NCBI RefSeq assembly: GCF_001659685.2
Contig: NZ_LXYE02000012.1
Coordinates: 62,001 to 126,000 of the forward strand
Reading direction: 5' to 3'
Length of the DNA: 64,000 nucleotides
From: Labilibacter marinus
GTDB taxonomy: Bacteria > Bacteroidota > Bacteroidia > Bacteroidales > Marinilabiliaceae
Position numbers and translations under genes: made by a program. Positions 7,524-18,904 of this stretch are shown in pieces. Every line of letters starts with the position of its first letter. Positions within the stretch are counted from its first letter, which is position 1. The notes beneath the pieces are model-generated. The model made no database searches. It worked only from the letters and a program-made list of their open reading frames with translations, and was not told the origin of the DNA.

Positions 7524-10500
7524 ATGACTCCAAATACCACAAGCGAAAGGATTAGCTTTGCTTCTATTCAAAATCAATTAGATTATCCTGATTTTTTAGA
7601 AGTTCAATTAAAATCATTCCGTGAGTTCTTTCAACAGGGAGCAACACCTGAGGAAAGACAAATTGAAGGTTTATATCAAGTATTTGAAGAAAACTTTCCC
7701 ATCACGGACACAAGAAACAACTTTGTTCTAGAGTTTCTTGATTTCGGTATAGATCCTCCTAGATACTCTATTCAAGAGTGTACGGAACGAGGACTTACCT
7801 TTAGTGTACCTTTAAAGGCTAAACTTAAGTTATACTGTACCGACCCAGAACACGAAGATTTTGACACCGTCGTTCAAGATGTTTATCTTGGAACCGTGCC
7901 ATATATGACAGATAAAGGTAGCTTTATTATCAATGGTGCTGAACGAGTAGTTGTGTCACAGTTACACCGTTCTCCTGGTGTATTCTTTGGTCAAAGTACA
8001 CACGCAAATGGTACTAAATTATATTCTGCACGTATTATTCCTTTTAAAGGATCGTGGATAGAATTTGCTACTGACATCAACAGTGTGATGTATGCGTACA
8101 TCGATAGAAAGAAAAAATTACCAGTAACAACATTGCTACGTGCGATAGGTTACGAGAGTGATAAAGAAATTTTAGAGATTTTTGACCTTGCGGATGAAAT
8201 CAAGGTTTCTAAATCTGGATTGAAAAAAGTAGTAGGTAGAAAACTTGCTGCTCGTGTTCTTAAAACGTGGATCGAAGATTTCGTTGATGAGGATACAGGT
8301 GAAGTTGTATCGATTGAGCGTAACGAAGTTATTATTGATCGTGAAACAGTTATCGAAACTGAGCACATTGAAGAGATTGTTGATTCAGGTGCTAAAACAA
8401 TTCTGTTACATAAAGAAAATCAGAATTTATCTGATTTCGCTATTATATATAACACACTTCAAAAAGATCCGTGTAACTCGGAAAAAGAAGCAGTGTTGCA
8501 TATTTATCGTCAGTTACGTAATGCGGAGCCACCAGATGAGGCTACGGCGCGTGACGTAATCGATAAATTATTTTTCTCGGATAAACGTTACGATCTTGGA
8601 GAGGTAGGACGCTACCGTTTAAATAAAAAATTAGGATTAGAGACGGCAGTTGACACAAAAGTATTAACTAAGCCTGATATTATCCAAATCATCAAATATC
8701 TTATTGAATTAATTAATTCAAAAACAGAAGTTGATGATATTGATCACCTTAGTAACCGTCGTGTACGTACAGTAGGTGAGCAATTAGGAAACCAATTTGG
8801 TGTTGGTTTAGCACGTATGGCTCGTACTATTCGTGAGAGAATGAATGTAAGAGATAATGAAGTATTTACGCCAATCGAACTGATTAATAGTAAAACTTTA
8901 TCATCTGTAATTAATAGTTTCTTCGGAACAAATGCTTTATCTCAATTTATGGATCAAACGAATCCATTGGCAGAGATTACGCATAAACGTAGAATGTCAG
9001 CTTTAGGGCCTGGTGGTCTTTCTCGTGAAAGAGCAGGTTTCGAGGTTCGAGATGTTCACTATACTCACTATGGTCGTTTATGTCCGATTGAAACACCAGA
9101 GGGACCAAACATTGGTTTGATTTCTTCTTTATGTGTTTTTGCTAAGATTAACGATTTAGGTTTTATTGAAACTCCTTATCGTAAAGTTACGGAAGGTAAA
9201 GTAGATCTTAGCCTAGAGGGAGTAACTTATCTGAGTGCTGAGGAGGAAGAGGAATTAACTATTGCTCAGGCAAATGCTCCTTTAACGGAGGATGGTAATT
9301 TCGCCAATCCAAAAATTAAGGCTCGTTTAGAAGCGGATTATCCGTTGTCTACACCAGAAGAGATTCACTTAATGGATGTTGCTCCTAACCAGATTGCTTC
9401 GGTAGCAGCTTCTTTGATTCCTTTCTTAGAGCATGATGATGCGAACCGTGCTTTGATGGGATCTAACATGATGCGTCAGGCCGTACCATTATTACGTCCT
9501 GAATCTCCGATTGTTGGTACTGGATTAGAAGGAAAGCTAATTAGTGATTCTAGAACAAACATTGTTGCTGAAAAAGATGGTGTTATTGAGTTCTGTGATG
9601 CTGAAGAAATAGTTATCCGTTACGATCTAACTGAAAACGAAAAATTTGTAAGTTTTGATTCTGAAACTAAACGTTATAAAATAACTAAGTTCCAGAAAAC
9701 AAATCAAAATACTTGTATTGACCTTAAACCAATGGTTGTCACTGGCGAAAGAGTTAAAGCAGGACAGATCCTTACGCAAGGATATTCTACTGAGAAAGGA
9801 GAGCTTGCTCTGGGACGTAACCTTAAAGTGGCATTTATGCCTTGGAAAGGTTATAACTTTGAGGATGCGATTGTAATCTCAGAAAGAGTAGTTCGTGAAG
9901 ATGTATTTACATCGGTACATATCGATGAGTATTCTTTAGAAGTACGTGACACAAAACGTGGATTAGAGGAATTAACTTCTGATATTCCAAACGTTAGTGA
10001 AGAAGCGACTAAAGATCTTGATGAGAACGGATTGATTAGAGTGGGTGCTCATGTTGAGCCAGGAGATATCTTAATTGGTAAAATTACTCCAAAAGGTGAA
10101 AGTGATCCTACTCCAGAAGAAAAGTTATTACGTGCTATTTTTGGTGAAAAAGCGGGTGATGTTAAAGATGCATCATTGAAAGCTTCTCCATCATTAAAAG
10201 GTGTTGTAATTAATAAAAAACTTTTCTCTCGTATCATTAAGGATAGAAAAGCAAGATCATCAGATAAACCATTAATTGCTAAAATTGATGAGGAATTTGA
10301 TCGTTCAGTAGCTGATTTGAGAAACCGTTTAGTTGACAAATTATTTAGTATAACTAATGGTAAAACTTCTCAAGGTGTTCAAGATTATTATGATGTTGAC
10401 ATCGTAGCTAAGGGTACTAAGTTTACTCAAAAAATATTAGGTGATGTTGATTTTCACAATATCGACCCTAATAAATGGACTACTGATAAAGATAAGAATG

Positions 10501-11336
10501 AGTTAATTCAAAGATTAATTCATAACTATCTGTTAAAGTTCCAGGAATATGAAGCTAAAGAAAAGCGTCAAAAATACAATTTGACTATCGGGGATGAGCT
10601 TCCTGCTGGTATCGTACAATTAGCAAAAGTATATGTTGCTAAAAAACGTAAGATTACTGTAGGTGATAAAATGGCTGGACGTCACGGTAACAAAGGTATT
10701 GTATCAAGAATTGTACGTGTAGAGGATATGCCTTTCCTTGAGGATGGTACTCCTGTAGACATCGTTCTTAACCCACTTGGTGTACCATCAAGGATGAACC
10801 TTGGACAGATTTACGAAACTGTATTAGGTTGGGCTGGTAAAGAGCTTGGTGTTAAGTTTGCTACACCAATTTTTGACGGTGCTAAATTTGCTGATATGGA
10901 TGAATGGACCACTAAAGCGAATGTGCCTGATTATGGTAAGAGTTACTTATATGATGGAGGTACAGGTAATAGATTCCACCAGCCAGCAACGGTAGGTGTG
11001 ATTTATATGCTTAAGTTAGGTCACATGGTTGAGGATAAAATGCATGCTCGTTCAATTGGACCTTATTCTTTAATTACGCAACAGCCATTAGGTGGTAAGG
11101 CACAGTTTGGAGGTCAGCGTTTTGGAGAAATGGAAGTTTGGGCATTAGAGGCATTTGGTGCAGCTAATATCCTACAGGAAATTCTAACAGTTAAGTCGGA
11201 TGACGTAATGGGTCGTGCAAAAGCTTACGAGGCTATTGTCAAAGGTGATCCAATGCCAAAGCCTGGTATACCGGAATCACTTAACGTATTGTTACATGAG
11301 CTTAGAGGTCTTGGTTTAAGTGTAAATCTAGATTAA
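7524..11336 (+). CDS. rpoB: DNA-directed RNA polymerase beta subunit
   Basis: This is a full-length 1270-residue beta subunit. The rifampicin-binding region is visible near 8930-9020 ([30 protein letters not shown]) and its drug-contact Gln, Asp, His, Arg and Ser residues are the sensitive type. The C-terminal [20 protein letters not shown] segment that pairs with the beta-prime subunit is present. It starts at ATG 7524, 105 bases after rplL and past the attenuator. rpoC starts 78 bases downstream. Confidence 0.98.
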   Translation: MTPNTTSERISFASIQNQLDYPDFLEVQLKSFREFFQQGATPEERQIEGLYQVFEENFPITDTRNNFVLEFLDFGIDPPRYSIQECTERGLTFSVPLKAKLKLYCTDPEHEDFDTVVQDVYLGTVPYMTDKGSFIINGAERVVVSQLHRSPGVFFGQSTHANGTKLYSARIIPFKGSWIEFATDINSVMYAYIDRKKKLPVTTLLRAIGYESDKEILEIFDLADEIKVSKSGLKKVVGRKLAARVLKTWIEDFVDEDTGEVVSIERNEVIIDRETVIETEHIEEIVDSGAKTILLHKENQNLSDFAIIYNTLQKDPCNSEKEAVLHIYRQLRNAEPPDEATARDVIDKLFFSDKRYDLGEVGRYRLNKKLGLETAVDTKVLTKPDIIQIIKYLIELINSKTEVDDIDHLSNRRVRTVGEQLGNQFGVGLARMARTIRERMNVRDNEVFTPIELINSKTLSSVINSFFGTNALSQFMDQTNPLAEITHKRRMSALGPGGLSRERAGFEVRDVHYTHYGRLCPIETPEGPNIGLISSLCVFAKINDLGFIETPYRKVTEGKVDLSLEGVTYLSAEEEEELTIAQANAPLTEDGNFANPKIKARLEADYPLSTPEEIHLMDVAPNQIASVAASLIPFLEHDDANRALMGSNMMRQAVPLLRPESPIVGTGLEGKLISDSRTNIVAEKDGVIEFCDAEEIVIRYDLTENEKFVSFDSETKRYKITKFQKTNQNTCIDLKPMVVTGERVKAGQILTQGYSTEKGELALGRNLKVAFMPWKGYNFEDAIVISERVVREDVFTSVHIDEYSLEVRDTKRGLEELTSDIPNVSEEATKDLDENGLIRVGAHVEPGDILIGKITPKGESDPTPEEKLLRAIFGEKAGDVKDASLKASPSLKGVVINKKLFSRIIKDRKARSSDKPLIAKIDEEFDRSVADLRNRLVDKLFSITNGKTSQGVQDYYDVDIVAKGTKFTQKILGDVDFHNIDPNKWTTDKDKNELIQRLIHNYLLKFQEYEAKEKRQKYNLTIGDELPAGIVQLAKVYVAKKRKITVGDKMAGRHGNKGIVSRIVRVEDMPFLEDGTPVDIVLNPLGVPSRMNLGQIYETVLGWAGKELGVKFATPIFDGAKFADMDEWTTKANVPDYGKSYLYDGGTGNRFHQPATVGVIYMLKLGHMVEDKMHARSIGPYSLITQQPLGGKAQFGGQRFGEMEVWALEAFGAANILQEILTVKSDDVMGRAKAYEAIVKGDPMPKPGIPESLNVLLHELRGLGLSVNLD

Positions 11337-11414
11337 AGCCTTACTATCATTGAGTAGTGCTCTGCATTATTCAATGATTGCCTTATTTGTTTTAAATTTA
11401 ATAGACGTCGATAT

Positions 11415-14400
11415 ATGGCATTCAGAAGAGATACGAAAGTAAAGAGTAATTTTACAAAAATCTCTATCGGGTTAGCTTCACCAGAGGAAATCTTAGAAAG
11501 ATCAAGTGGTGAGGTTCTTAAACCTGAAACCATCAATTATAGAACTTATAAACCTGAACGTGACGGATTATTCTGTGAAAGAATTTTCGGTCCTGTAAAG
11601 GATTATGAGTGTCACTGTGGTAAGTATAAAAGAATTAGATATCGTGGTATCGTTTGTGACCGATGTGGAGTTGAGGTTACAGAGAAAAAGGTACGACGTG
11701 AGAGAATGGGACACATTTCATTGGTGGTTCCTGTAGCTCATATCTGGTATTTTAAATCGCTTCCTAATAAAATTGGTTATTTATTAGGGCTACCAACTAA
11801 AAAATTAGATTCTATCATTTATTACGAGCGTTATGTAGTAATACAAGCTGGTATCAAAGAAGAAGATGGAATTAAATATATGGATTTCTTAACGGAAGAA
11901 GAGTATTTAGATATACTGGATACACTTCCAAAAGAAAATCAATATTTAGAGGATGATGATCCGAACAAGTTTATTGCTAAAATGGGTGCAGATGCACTTC
12001 ATATGATTTTAGGAAGACTTGATTTAGATGGATTATCATACGATCTAAGACACAAAGCTAATACTGAAACTTCTCAGCAACGTAAGAACGAGGCTTTAAA
12101 GCGTCTTCAAGTTGTAGAGTCTTTCCGTGAGTCTGTTGGACGTAACCGTCCAGAATGGATGATTGTTAAAGTTGTTCCAGTTATTCCACCTGAATTACGT
12201 CCTTTAGTACCGTTGGATGGTGGTCGTTTTGCAACATCTGACCTTAATGACCTTTATCGTAGGGTAATTATCAGAAATAACCGTTTGAAGAGACTTATTG
12301 AAATCAAAGCTCCTGAAGTAATCTTACGTAATGAAAAACGTATGCTTCAAGAATCTGTTGATTCATTATTTGATAACTCTCGTAAAGCTAATGCGGTTAA
12401 AACGGATGCTAATCGTCCTTTAAAATCATTAAGTGATAGCTTAAAAGGTAAGCAAGGTCGTTTCCGTCAAAACTTATTAGGTAAGAGGGTTGATTATTCT
12501 GCTCGTTCGGTAATTGTTGTAGGACCGGAATTAAGAATGCACGAATGTGGTATTCCAAAAGGAATGGCCGCTGAGTTATATAAGCCTTTCGTTATTAGAA
12601 AGTTGATAGAGCGAGGCATAGTAAAAACGGTAAAGTCCGCTAAAAAAATCGTAGATAGAAAAGATCCTGTAGTATGGGATATTCTTGAAAACGTTTTGAA
12701 AGGACACCCAGTAATGCTAAACCGTGCTCCTACTCTGCACAGACTAGGTATTCAGGCTTTCCAACCTAAATTAATTGAAGGTAAAGCAATTCAATTACAC
12801 CCATTAGCATGTTCTGCATTTAATGCGGATTTTGATGGTGACCAGATGGCGGTTCACTTACCATTAGGTAATGCAGCTATTTTGGAAGCTCAAATGTTAA
12901 TGTTGGGTTCTCAAAATATTCTTAACCCAGCTAACGGTGCACCAGTTACAGTACCTTCTCAGGATATGGTCTTGGGTCTGTATTACATGACTAAAGCGCG
13001 TGAGGGAGCTAGAGGTGAAGGTTTAACTTTCTACGATTTAGAAGAGGTTAAAATTGCCTATAACGAGGGAAGTGTAGATTTACATGCTATTGTAAAAGTT
13101 AAGGGATACGATTTAAATGAAGATGGTGTACCTGAACTACAAATTATTGAATCTACTGTAGGTCGTATTTTATTTAATGAGTTTGCTCCACGTGAGTCAG
13201 GTTTCATTAATGAAGTATTGACAAAGAAAGCCTTAAGAGATATCATTGGTAAAGTTCAAAAGATTTGTGGTACTCCACGTACTGCCGACTTCTTGGATGA
13301 TATTAAGAACTTAGGTTACAAAATGGCTTTCGAAGGTGGTTTGTCGTTTAACTTAGGTGATGTAATTATCCCACCATCAAAAGATAAGATGGTAGAAGAG
13401 GGGTATGCTGAAGTAGAAGAGGTATTGAATAACTATAACATGGGGTTCATTACCAACAACGAACGTTACAACCAGATTATTGATATCTGGACGCATGTAA
13501 ATGCGCGTTTAACGAATACTTTAATGACACAATTGAGTTCGGATCAACAAGGTTTTAACTCAGTATATATGATGCTTGATTCTGGTGCGAGGGGTTCTAA
13601 GGAACAGATTCGTCAGTTATCAGGTATGAGGGGGCTGATGGCCAAGCCTCAAAAGTCTGGAGCTACAGGTGGTCAGATTATAGAAAATCCAATTCTTTCT
13701 AACTTTAAAGAAGGACTTTCAGTACTTGAGTACTTTATTTCTACTCACGGTGCTCGTAAAGGTCTTGCGGATACGGCTCTTAAAACGGCCGATGCGGGTT
13801 ACTTAACACGTCGTTTAGTAGATGTATCTCAGGATGTTATTATTACTGAAGATGATTGTGGTACCTTAAGAGGGTTATCAGCTTCTGATATTAAGAATAA
13901 CGAAGATATTGTAGCTACATTATATGAGCGTGTTCTAGGACGTATTTCTGTTCATGATGTATTTCATCCATCAACAGGTGATTTAATTGTTAATTCTGGT
14001 CAAGAGATTGATGAGCCTAAAGCAAAAGCATTACAAGATTCTCCTATTGAAAGAGTTGAAATTCGTTCTGTACTTACTTGTGAATCAAAAGTTGGAGTTT
14101 GTGCAAAATGTTACGGACGTAACTTAGCGACAGGTAACTTTGTTCATATTGGTGAAGCGGTTGGTGTTATTGCAGCTCAGTCGATTGGAGAACCGGGAAC
14201 ACAGCTTACACTTCGTACATTCCACGTAGGGGGTACAGCAGGTAACATTTCTACAGAAAGTAGTATTGTAGCCAAGTATGATGGTATTGTAGAGATTGAA
14301 GAACTACGTACTGTTCCTACGAAAGATGAAGATGGAAAAGCATTTGATATCGTAATAGGTCGTTTGGCTGAATTACGTATTATTGATAAAAATACAGGAA

Positions 14401-15689
14401 TTGCATTAGTGAATCATCCAATTAGCTATGGTTCTAAATTATTCATTAAGAATGGTGTAGAGGTTAAAGCTGGGGATTTAATTTGTGAATGGGATCCTTA
14501 TAATGCGGTAATCGTTTCTGAAAAAGGTGGTTCTGTAAGTTTCGACAACATGCTTGATGGTATTACTTTCAAGGAAGAGTCGGATGAGCAAACTGGATTT
14601 AAGGAAAAGGTTATCATTGAAACTAGGGATAAAACGAAGAACCCTGCATTAAAGATTCTTGCTGAGTCTGGTGAAGTTCTTAAAACGTTTAACTTACCGG
14701 TAGGAGCTCACGTTTCTGTAGAAGAGGGACAAAAAGTGAAGGTAGGAGAAATTGTTTCTAAAATACCTAGAGCAGTTGGTAAAGCAGGTGATATTACAGG
14801 GGGTCTTCCAAGGGTAACGGAGTTATTCGAAGCACGTAACCCATCTAACCCTGCGGTAGTTTCTGAAATTGACGGTGAGGTAGCATTTGGTAAGATCAAG
14901 CGTGGTAATCGTGAAATTATCGTTACTTCAAAAGATGGTCAGGTAAAGAAATATCTTGTACCACTTTCTAAGCAGATTCTAGTACAAGAAAATGATTACG
15001 TTCGTGCAGGTATTCCATTGTCAGATGGAGCAACTACACCTTCAGATATTCTTCATATTATGGGGCCAACAGCGGTTCAGGAGTATATTGTAAATGAGGT
15101 TCAGGATGTATATCGTTTACAAGGTGTGAAGATTAATGATAAGCACTTTGAGATTATTGTACGTCAGATGATGCGTAAAGTAAACATCGTTGATCCAGGT
15201 GATACTAAATTCTTAGAGAAGCAAATTGTTGATAAGCTTGAGTTTATGCATGAGAATGATGCAATTTACGCTCAGAAAGTAGTTGTTGATCCAGGTGATT
15301 CTGAAAGCTTAAGAGCTGGACAGATAGTATCTGCTCGTAGACTAAGAGATGAAAATTCTCAGTTGAAGCGTAAAGACCTTAAAGGAGTTGAATCTAGAGA
15401 TGCCATTCCAGCAACATCTAGTCAGATTCTTCAAGGTATTACAAGAGCTGCACTTCAAACTAAGAGCTTTATGTCGGCTGCTTCCTTCCAGGAAACAACC
15501 AAAGTTCTTAATGAGGCTGCTATCTCAGGTAAGATTGACCATTTAGAAGGTCTGAAGGAAAATGTGATTTGTGGTCACTTAATTCCTGCAGGTACTGGTC
15601 AAAGAGCGCTTAAGAATTTAGTAGTAGGTTCTAAAGATGAGTACGATAGATTGGTTGAAAAACCAGCTGTAGAAGAAGAACAAGAATAG
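11415..15689 (+). CDS. rpoC: DNA-directed RNA polymerase beta' subunit
   Basis: This 1424-residue subunit carries the N-terminal zinc site (CHCGKYKRI followed by CDRCGVE), the catalytic [12 protein letters not shown] loop that holds the active-site magnesium (near 12825-12860), the trigger-loop region, and the second zinc site ([13 protein letters not shown]). With RpoB it forms the polymerase core. A strong terminator follows 19 bases after the stop. Confidence 0.98.
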   Translation: MAFRRDTKVKSNFTKISIGLASPEEILERSSGEVLKPETINYRTYKPERDGLFCERIFGPVKDYECHCGKYKRIRYRGIVCDRCGVEVTEKKVRRERMGHISLVVPVAHIWYFKSLPNKIGYLLGLPTKKLDSIIYYERYVVIQAGIKEEDGIKYMDFLTEEEYLDILDTLPKENQYLEDDDPNKFIAKMGADALHMILGRLDLDGLSYDLRHKANTETSQQRKNEALKRLQVVESFRESVGRNRPEWMIVKVVPVIPPELRPLVPLDGGRFATSDLNDLYRRVIIRNNRLKRLIEIKAPEVILRNEKRMLQESVDSLFDNSRKANAVKTDANRPLKSLSDSLKGKQGRFRQNLLGKRVDYSARSVIVVGPELRMHECGIPKGMAAELYKPFVIRKLIERGIVKTVKSAKKIVDRKDPVVWDILENVLKGHPVMLNRAPTLHRLGIQAFQPKLIEGKAIQLHPLACSAFNADFDGDQMAVHLPLGNAAILEAQMLMLGSQNILNPANGAPVTVPSQDMVLGLYYMTKAREGARGEGLTFYDLEEVKIAYNEGSVDLHAIVKVKGYDLNEDGVPELQIIESTVGRILFNEFAPRESGFINEVLTKKALRDIIGKVQKICGTPRTADFLDDIKNLGYKMAFEGGLSFNLGDVIIPPSKDKMVEEGYAEVEEVLNNYNMGFITNNERYNQIIDIWTHVNARLTNTLMTQLSSDQQGFNSVYMMLDSGARGSKEQIRQLSGMRGLMAKPQKSGATGGQIIENPILSNFKEGLSVLEYFISTHGARKGLADTALKTADAGYLTRRLVDVSQDVIITEDDCGTLRGLSASDIKNNEDIVATLYERVLGRISVHDVFHPSTGDLIVNSGQEIDEPKAKALQDSPIERVEIRSVLTCESKVGVCAKCYGRNLATGNFVHIGEAVGVIAAQSIGEPGTQLTLRTFHVGGTAGNISTESSIVAKYDGIVEIEELRTVPTKDEDGKAFDIVIGRLAELRIIDKNTGIALVNHPISYGSKLFIKNGVEVKAGDLICEWDPYNAVIVSEKGGSVSFDNMLDGITFKEESDEQTGFKEKVIIETRDKTKNPALKILAESGEVLKTFNLPVGAHVSVEEGQKVKVGEIVSKIPRAVGKAGDITGGLPRVTELFEARNPSNPAVVSEIDGEVAFGKIKRGNREIIVTSKDGQVKKYLVPLSKQILVQENDYVRAGIPLSDGATTPSDILHIMGPTAVQEYIVNEVQDVYRLQGVKINDKHFEIIVRQMMRKVNIVDPGDTKFLEKQIVDKLEFMHENDAIYAQKVVVDPGDSESLRAGQIVSARRLRDENSQLKRKDLKGVESRDAIPATSSQILQGITRAALQTKSFMSAASFQETTKVLNEAAISGKIDHLEGLKENVICGHLIPAGTGQRALKNLVVGSKDEYDRLVEKPAVEEEQE

Positions 15690-15708
15690 TTTATTCTATC
15701 ATATAATG

Positions 15709-15741
15709 AAAAGGGAAGTATTTCGATACTTCCCTTTTTTT
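15709..15741 (+). terminator. Intrinsic terminator after rpoC
   Basis: AAAAGGGAAGTAT (15709-15721) pairs with ATACTTCCCTTTT (15726-15738) around a TTCG tetraloop, with a T run to 15741. Confidence 0.9.
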
Positions 15742-15779
15742 ATTTCAAGAGGTATTATATTTTTATAAAAAAATACGAG

Positions 15780-16103
15780 ATGGAAGATAAAAAAAATAAG
15801 AATCAGCTGAATATTGAGCTGACGGAAGAAGTTGGTCAAGGTGTGTACTCTAACCTTGCAGTAATAACGCATTCTCCTTCAGAGTTTGTAATGGATTTTA
15901 TTAGAGTTATGCCTGGTTTGCCAAAAGCACAGGTTAAATCGAGGGTAGTTGTTACACCAGAGCATGCAAAGCGTTTAATGATGGCTTTACAAGATAATAT
16001 CAGAAGATATGAATCGATGCATGGTCCAATTAAGAATATTGATGATGGAAATGCAGGAGGGAATATTCCTATGAACTTTGGAGGTTCTACTCCTCAAGCT
16101 TAA
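15780..16103 (+). CDS. DUF3467 family protein
   Basis: This 107-residue soluble protein matches the DUF3467 pattern: an N-terminal strand with EVGQGVYSNLAVITHSPSEF, then VMDFIRVMPGLPKAQVKSR and a helix ending MMALQDNIRRYES. The molecular function is unknown. The gene sits directly after the rpoC terminator, a position often conserved in Bacteroidota, which suggests but does not prove a housekeeping role. It has its own terminator 8 bases after the stop. No membrane segment or signal peptide is visible. Confidence 0.85.
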   Translation: MEDKKNKNQLNIELTEEVGQGVYSNLAVITHSPSEFVMDFIRVMPGLPKAQVKSRVVVTPEHAKRLMMALQDNIRRYESMHGPIKNIDDGNAGGNIPMNFGGSTPQA

Positions 16104-16110
16104 TTTATAT

Positions 16111-16142
16111 AACCTCAATAATCATCATTATTGAGGTTTTTT
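16111..16142 (+). terminator. Intrinsic terminator after the DUF3467 gene
   Basis: AACCTCAATAAT (16111-16122) pairs with ATTATTGAGGTT (16127-16138) around CATC, with a T run to 16142. The MITE-like element begins 2 bases later. Confidence 0.88.
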
Positions 16143-16144
16143 AA

Positions 16145-16303
16145 TACCAATTTTTCTTTTGAGTTAGGTTTAAATAGTTTAATGTGTTTAGTATTTAATC
16201 AAGGTAAAAAGTTGATGTATAGCTAGAGCTGTGTTGAAGCTTTTAACGAAGAGTAAATGCTACAGAAGGGAATTATAAAGGTTATTCGAATGTAATATTG
16301 GTA
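16145..16303. repeat. MITE-like element, copy A (159 bp)
   Basis: The left end begins TACCAATTTTTCTTTTGAGT. The right end, read on the minus strand, begins TACCAATATTACATTCGAAT. The two ends match imperfectly over about 30 bases, so the whole unit can fold into a long hairpin. The same ends occur at 49101-49199. No coding frame is present inside. It fills almost all of the gap between the DUF3467 terminator and the DUF1343 gene. Confidence 0.6.
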
Positions 16304-16312
16304 TAAGTATGG

Positions 16313-16320
16313 TAACTTTG
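16313..16320 (+). promoter_or_regulatory. -7 promoter element immediately before the DUF1343 gene
   Basis: TAACTTTG is a perfect TAnnTTTG match ending only 4 bases before the ATG at 16325. If used, the transcript would start at or very near the start codon. No well-spaced -33 TTTG is visible; a TTCG lies at 16285-16288. Confidence 0.4.
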
Positions 16321-16324
16321 TTTT

Positions 16325-17506
16325 ATGTATAAGATAACTGCTATATTATTTATTGTTCTATTTATCGGACATTCATGCTCCTCGCAGGTTAAGGAAAATA
16401 AGACAGAAGTAATTACTCCTGCCGCATATCGATTTTCGGAGTACCTTCCTTTGTTAAAAGGCAAGAAGGTGGGATTGTTAGTCAATCACTCTTCTCTAGT
16501 AAACGAAATACACTTATTAGATACGTTATTAAGGCAAGAAGTTGATATCGTTAAGATATTTGCTCCGGAGCATGGATTTAGGGGTAAACACGATGCTGGT
16601 GAGAAAGTAGATAGTAAAGTGGATATTAAAACAGGTATTCCTATTGTTTCTCTTTACGGAAAAAATAAGAAGCCGAACGCAGAAATGCTAAAGGGTATTG
16701 ATGTTGTTATATTCGATATTCAAGATGTTGGAATTCGATTTTATACCTATATCAGCTCCATGCATTATATGATGGAGGCTTGTGCAGAGTCTTCTAAGAA
16801 GTTGATTATTCTGGATAGGCCAAATCCAAATGGTGATTATTTTGATGGGCCTATTTTAAAAGATGATTGTAAATCTTTTGTTGGTATGCATCCAATTCCG
16901 ATAGTGCATGGTTTAACGGTGGCAGAGCTGGCTTTAATGATTAACCAGGAAGGATGGCTAAAAGATAGCCTTAGTTGCGACTTAGAGCTTGTGAAAATGA
17001 AAAACTGGAATCATTCGATGCCGTACGATTTACCCGTAAAACCATCTCCTAACCTGCCCAATGCAACTTCTATTCGTTTATATCCTTCTTTATGCTTTTT
17101 TGAGGCCACAAATATAAGTGTAGGAAGAGGAACTTACTTTCCATTTCAGGTAATTGGTTATCCTGCAAAAGAAGCTGGAGAGTTTACTTTTAAGCCTGTA
17201 AGTATAGATGGTATGTCAAAACATCCTAAACAAGAAAATAAGTTGTGTTATGGTATCGACTTAAGACAGGAACCTTTAGCACATCAGTTTACACTGGAAT
17301 ATTTTATTAGCTTTTATAATAAGTTTTGTAATGATGAAGGTTATGGCCTGAATGAAAGATGGTTTCAGTTGCTTTCAGGGAATAAAAAGTTGTTAGCAGA
17401 TATTAAGAGGGGATTATCAGAAGAAGAAATCAAACTCTCTTGGCAAGATGAATTACTAGAATATGGAATTTTAAGAGAGAAGTATTTATTGTACCCTAAG
17501 AAATAG
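16325..17506 (+). CDS. DUF1343 lipoprotein (NamZ-like exo-beta-N-acetylmuramidase)
   Basis: This 393-residue exported lipoprotein has a signal peptide ending in a GHSC lipobox (Cys at about residue 18). The mature part matches DUF1343, including GKKVGLLVNHSSLV, APEHGFRGKHDAGEKV, SLYGKNKKP, FDIQDVGIRFYTYISSMHYM and LDRPNPNGDYFDGPIL. Family members related to Bacillus subtilis NamZ (YbbC) remove terminal N-acetylmuramic acid from peptidoglycan fragments, so a role in cell-wall recycling at the outer membrane or in the periplasm is likely. It is transcribed alone and converges on an AlbA_2-type gene 11 bases away. Family membership is clear; the enzymatic activity is inferred. Confidence 0.87.
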   Translation: MYKITAILFIVLFIGHSCSSQVKENKTEVITPAAYRFSEYLPLLKGKKVGLLVNHSSLVNEIHLLDTLLRQEVDIVKIFAPEHGFRGKHDAGEKVDSKVDIKTGIPIVSLYGKNKKPNAEMLKGIDVVIFDIQDVGIRFYTYISSMHYMMEACAESSKKLIILDRPNPNGDYFDGPILKDDCKSFVGMHPIPIVHGLTVAELALMINQEGWLKDSLSCDLELVKMKNWNHSMPYDLPVKPSPNLPNATSIRLYPSLCFFEATNISVGRGTYFPFQVIGYPAKEAGEFTFKPVSIDGMSKHPKQENKLCYGIDLRQEPLAHQFTLEYFISFYNKFCNDEGYGLNERWFQLLSGNKKLLADIKRGLSEEEIKLSWQDELLEYGILREKYLLYPKK

Positions 17507-17517
17507 GTTTGGTTTAT

Positions 17518-18183
17518 CTATCCAAAATTTTTCGGTTCGCTTAAATCAGGATTTTCAGATAAGGTATAGTATATCTGTTTTTCTGTAATATGTATCTTTA
17601 TAATATTCATACACAGTAGACTCACTAGTATGCGCTCTGCTTTAAATCGTGATATATTAGCCTGTTTATGAAAACGTGTATAAGTGATGCTATTATTCGT
17701 GGAAAGATAATCAAGTAAGAATTTCTCTGGTTTATTAAGTTTTAATAAGTGGTTTCTATTCTTTTTTTGAGCCTTCCAAAATTCCAATATTATTTTATTC
17801 GCCAGTAAATTTTGATCACCTACCCGCACGTATACCATAAATTTACCTTCCTTATTGGTCGCTTTATGTGGTTTGTCTACACTTTTAGGAACTTTTATTT
17901 CTAATACACTTTTGCCCTCGCTTTTCCATTCAAATGTTTCAAAATTAACAGCTGGTTTGCAATACATATTTGCAGCTGCTTCTATCATGTAAAATTCTTC
18001 CTCCGAAGATACTCCAACAAGTTTACCATTATCCTTTACCCCTAGTAACAGACTTCCTCCATCCGTATTGGCAAATGCAGCTAGCGAACGCGCAATCTTT
18101 TTAGAGTCATTGATGGCGTATTTAAAATCTTGCCTTTGATGTTCACCTTCCTCAATTTTTAGTTGGAGCTGTTTATTAAGCAT
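17518..18183 (-). CDS. AlbA_2 / Schlafen-type putative DNA-binding protein
   Basis: This 221-residue protein has an N-terminal AlbA_2 domain (about residues 10-130): EGEHQRQDFKYAI, then KIARSLAAFANTDGGSLLLG, then VKDNGKLVGV and a KFMVYVRVGDQN strand. The C-terminal 80 residues look like a winged-helix region. Such proteins are usually annotated as divergent ATP-binding or DNA-binding regulators with no fixed function. The start at 18183 gives MLNKQLQLKIEEGEHQR. It is oriented divergently from the hydrogenase operon at 18401. A regulatory link to that operon is possible from position only. It is short compared with full AAA_4 transcriptional regulators. Confidence 0.75.
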   Translation of the reverse strand: MLNKQLQLKIEEGEHQRQDFKYAINDSKKIARSLAAFANTDGGSLLLGVKDNGKLVGVSSEEEFYMIEAAANMYCKPAVNFETFEWKSEGKSVLEIKVPKSVDKPHKATNKEGKFMVYVRVGDQNLLANKIILEFWKAQKKNRNHLLKLNKPEKFLLDYLSTNNSITYTRFHKQANISRFKAERILVSLLCMNIIKIHITEKQIYYTLSENPDLSEPKNFG

Positions 18184-18200
18184 GAATTATTTCTTTGTGT

Positions 18201-18231
18201 CAAAAATATATGTTTTGGGCTTTTTCTACAA
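18201..18231 (-). promoter_or_regulatory. Promoter of the AlbA_2 gene
   Basis: On the minus strand, TTG (18231-18229) is followed after 20 bases by TATTTTTG (18208-18201), a perfect -7 match. This predicts a short leader of about 10 bases. Confidence 0.5.
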
Positions 18232-18317
18232 GTTTGAGCTATAGCTATTGTAAATAAGAATAGAAGATGCGTAAGTGTTGAATATCAATGTGAAGAGGAG
18301 ATTTGTGTGGCGAATTT

Positions 18318-18331
18318 ATGATATTTATCAT
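18318..18331. promoter_or_regulatory. FNR/CRP-like palindrome upstream of the first hydrogenase operon
   Basis: ATGATATTTATCAT contains TGAT-N4-ATCA, the core of the classical FNR box TTGAT-N4-ATCAA, in perfect inverted symmetry. It lies 70 bases before the HydC-like start codon. A weak -7 candidate (TAATTTAT, 18354-18361) would place the site near -43, a normal activator position. Confidence 0.45.
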
Positions 18332-18400
18332 GTCTATTGAGGACTAAATATCGTAATTTATTAAAGAAATATTTCTCTAATTATCCTTAAAATACAGCTT

Positions 18401-18898
18401 ATGACCGAAATGAAAAATCTGGTGAAGAGTCTGGCTGATAATTACGGCCGCTATCACGAAAGTTTGTTACCTATCCTTCAAGGGGTGGTAGAAAAAAAAA
18501 GGTTCTTGTCCGAAGAAGCCATGGTTGAAGTGGCTCGCGAGATAGATATATCTGCAGCACATGTGTTTGGTACAGCTTCGTTTTACTCATTTTTGAATAC
18601 TAGCCCCATGGGAGAGTATGTAGTAAGAGTCTGTAAAACGATTACTTGTATGATGCATGGTAAAAATCTCATTATTCAAGAGTTAGAGAAGCAATTAAAA
18701 ATTAAGTTAGGAGAAACTTCGCACGATGGAAAGTTTACTTTGTTAGAAACTAATTGTTTGGGGCAATGTCATAAAGGACCAGCAATGCTTATTAACGATA
18801 CACCATACACGAATCTCACACCCGATAAAGTAAGGGATATAATTCAATCATTAAAACAAAATGATTTGGTTAGTAATGCTGCAACCCAAGTAAACTGA
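18401..18898 (+). CDS. NuoE/HydC-like [2Fe-2S] subunit of the first hydrogenase set
   Basis: This 165-residue thioredoxin-like [2Fe-2S] protein belongs to the NuoE/HydC family. The N-terminal helical region contains the SAAHVFGTASFYSF motif typical of 24-kDa subunits. The cluster ligands are C-x4-C (CKTITC) and C-x3-C (CLGQC). It would pass electrons between the flavin subunit and the hydrogenase subunit, or stabilise the flavin subunit. It starts the three-gene operon HydC-HydB-HydA (6- and 18-base gaps), which ends at a terminator near 21.97 kb. The family assignment is firm; the partners are inferred from gene order. Confidence 0.9.
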   Translation: MTEMKNLVKSLADNYGRYHESLLPILQGVVEKKRFLSEEAMVEVAREIDISAAHVFGTASFYSFLNTSPMGEYVVRVCKTITCMMHGKNLIIQELEKQLKIKLGETSHDGKFTLLETNCLGQCHKGPAMLINDTPYTNLTPDKVRDIIQSLKQNDLVSNAATQVN

Positions 18899-18904
18899 TG
18901 CCTT

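Noticed and set aside
8245-8559. 104-codon frame inside rpoB
   Set aside because: It is an out-of-frame shadow in a fully intact rpoB.
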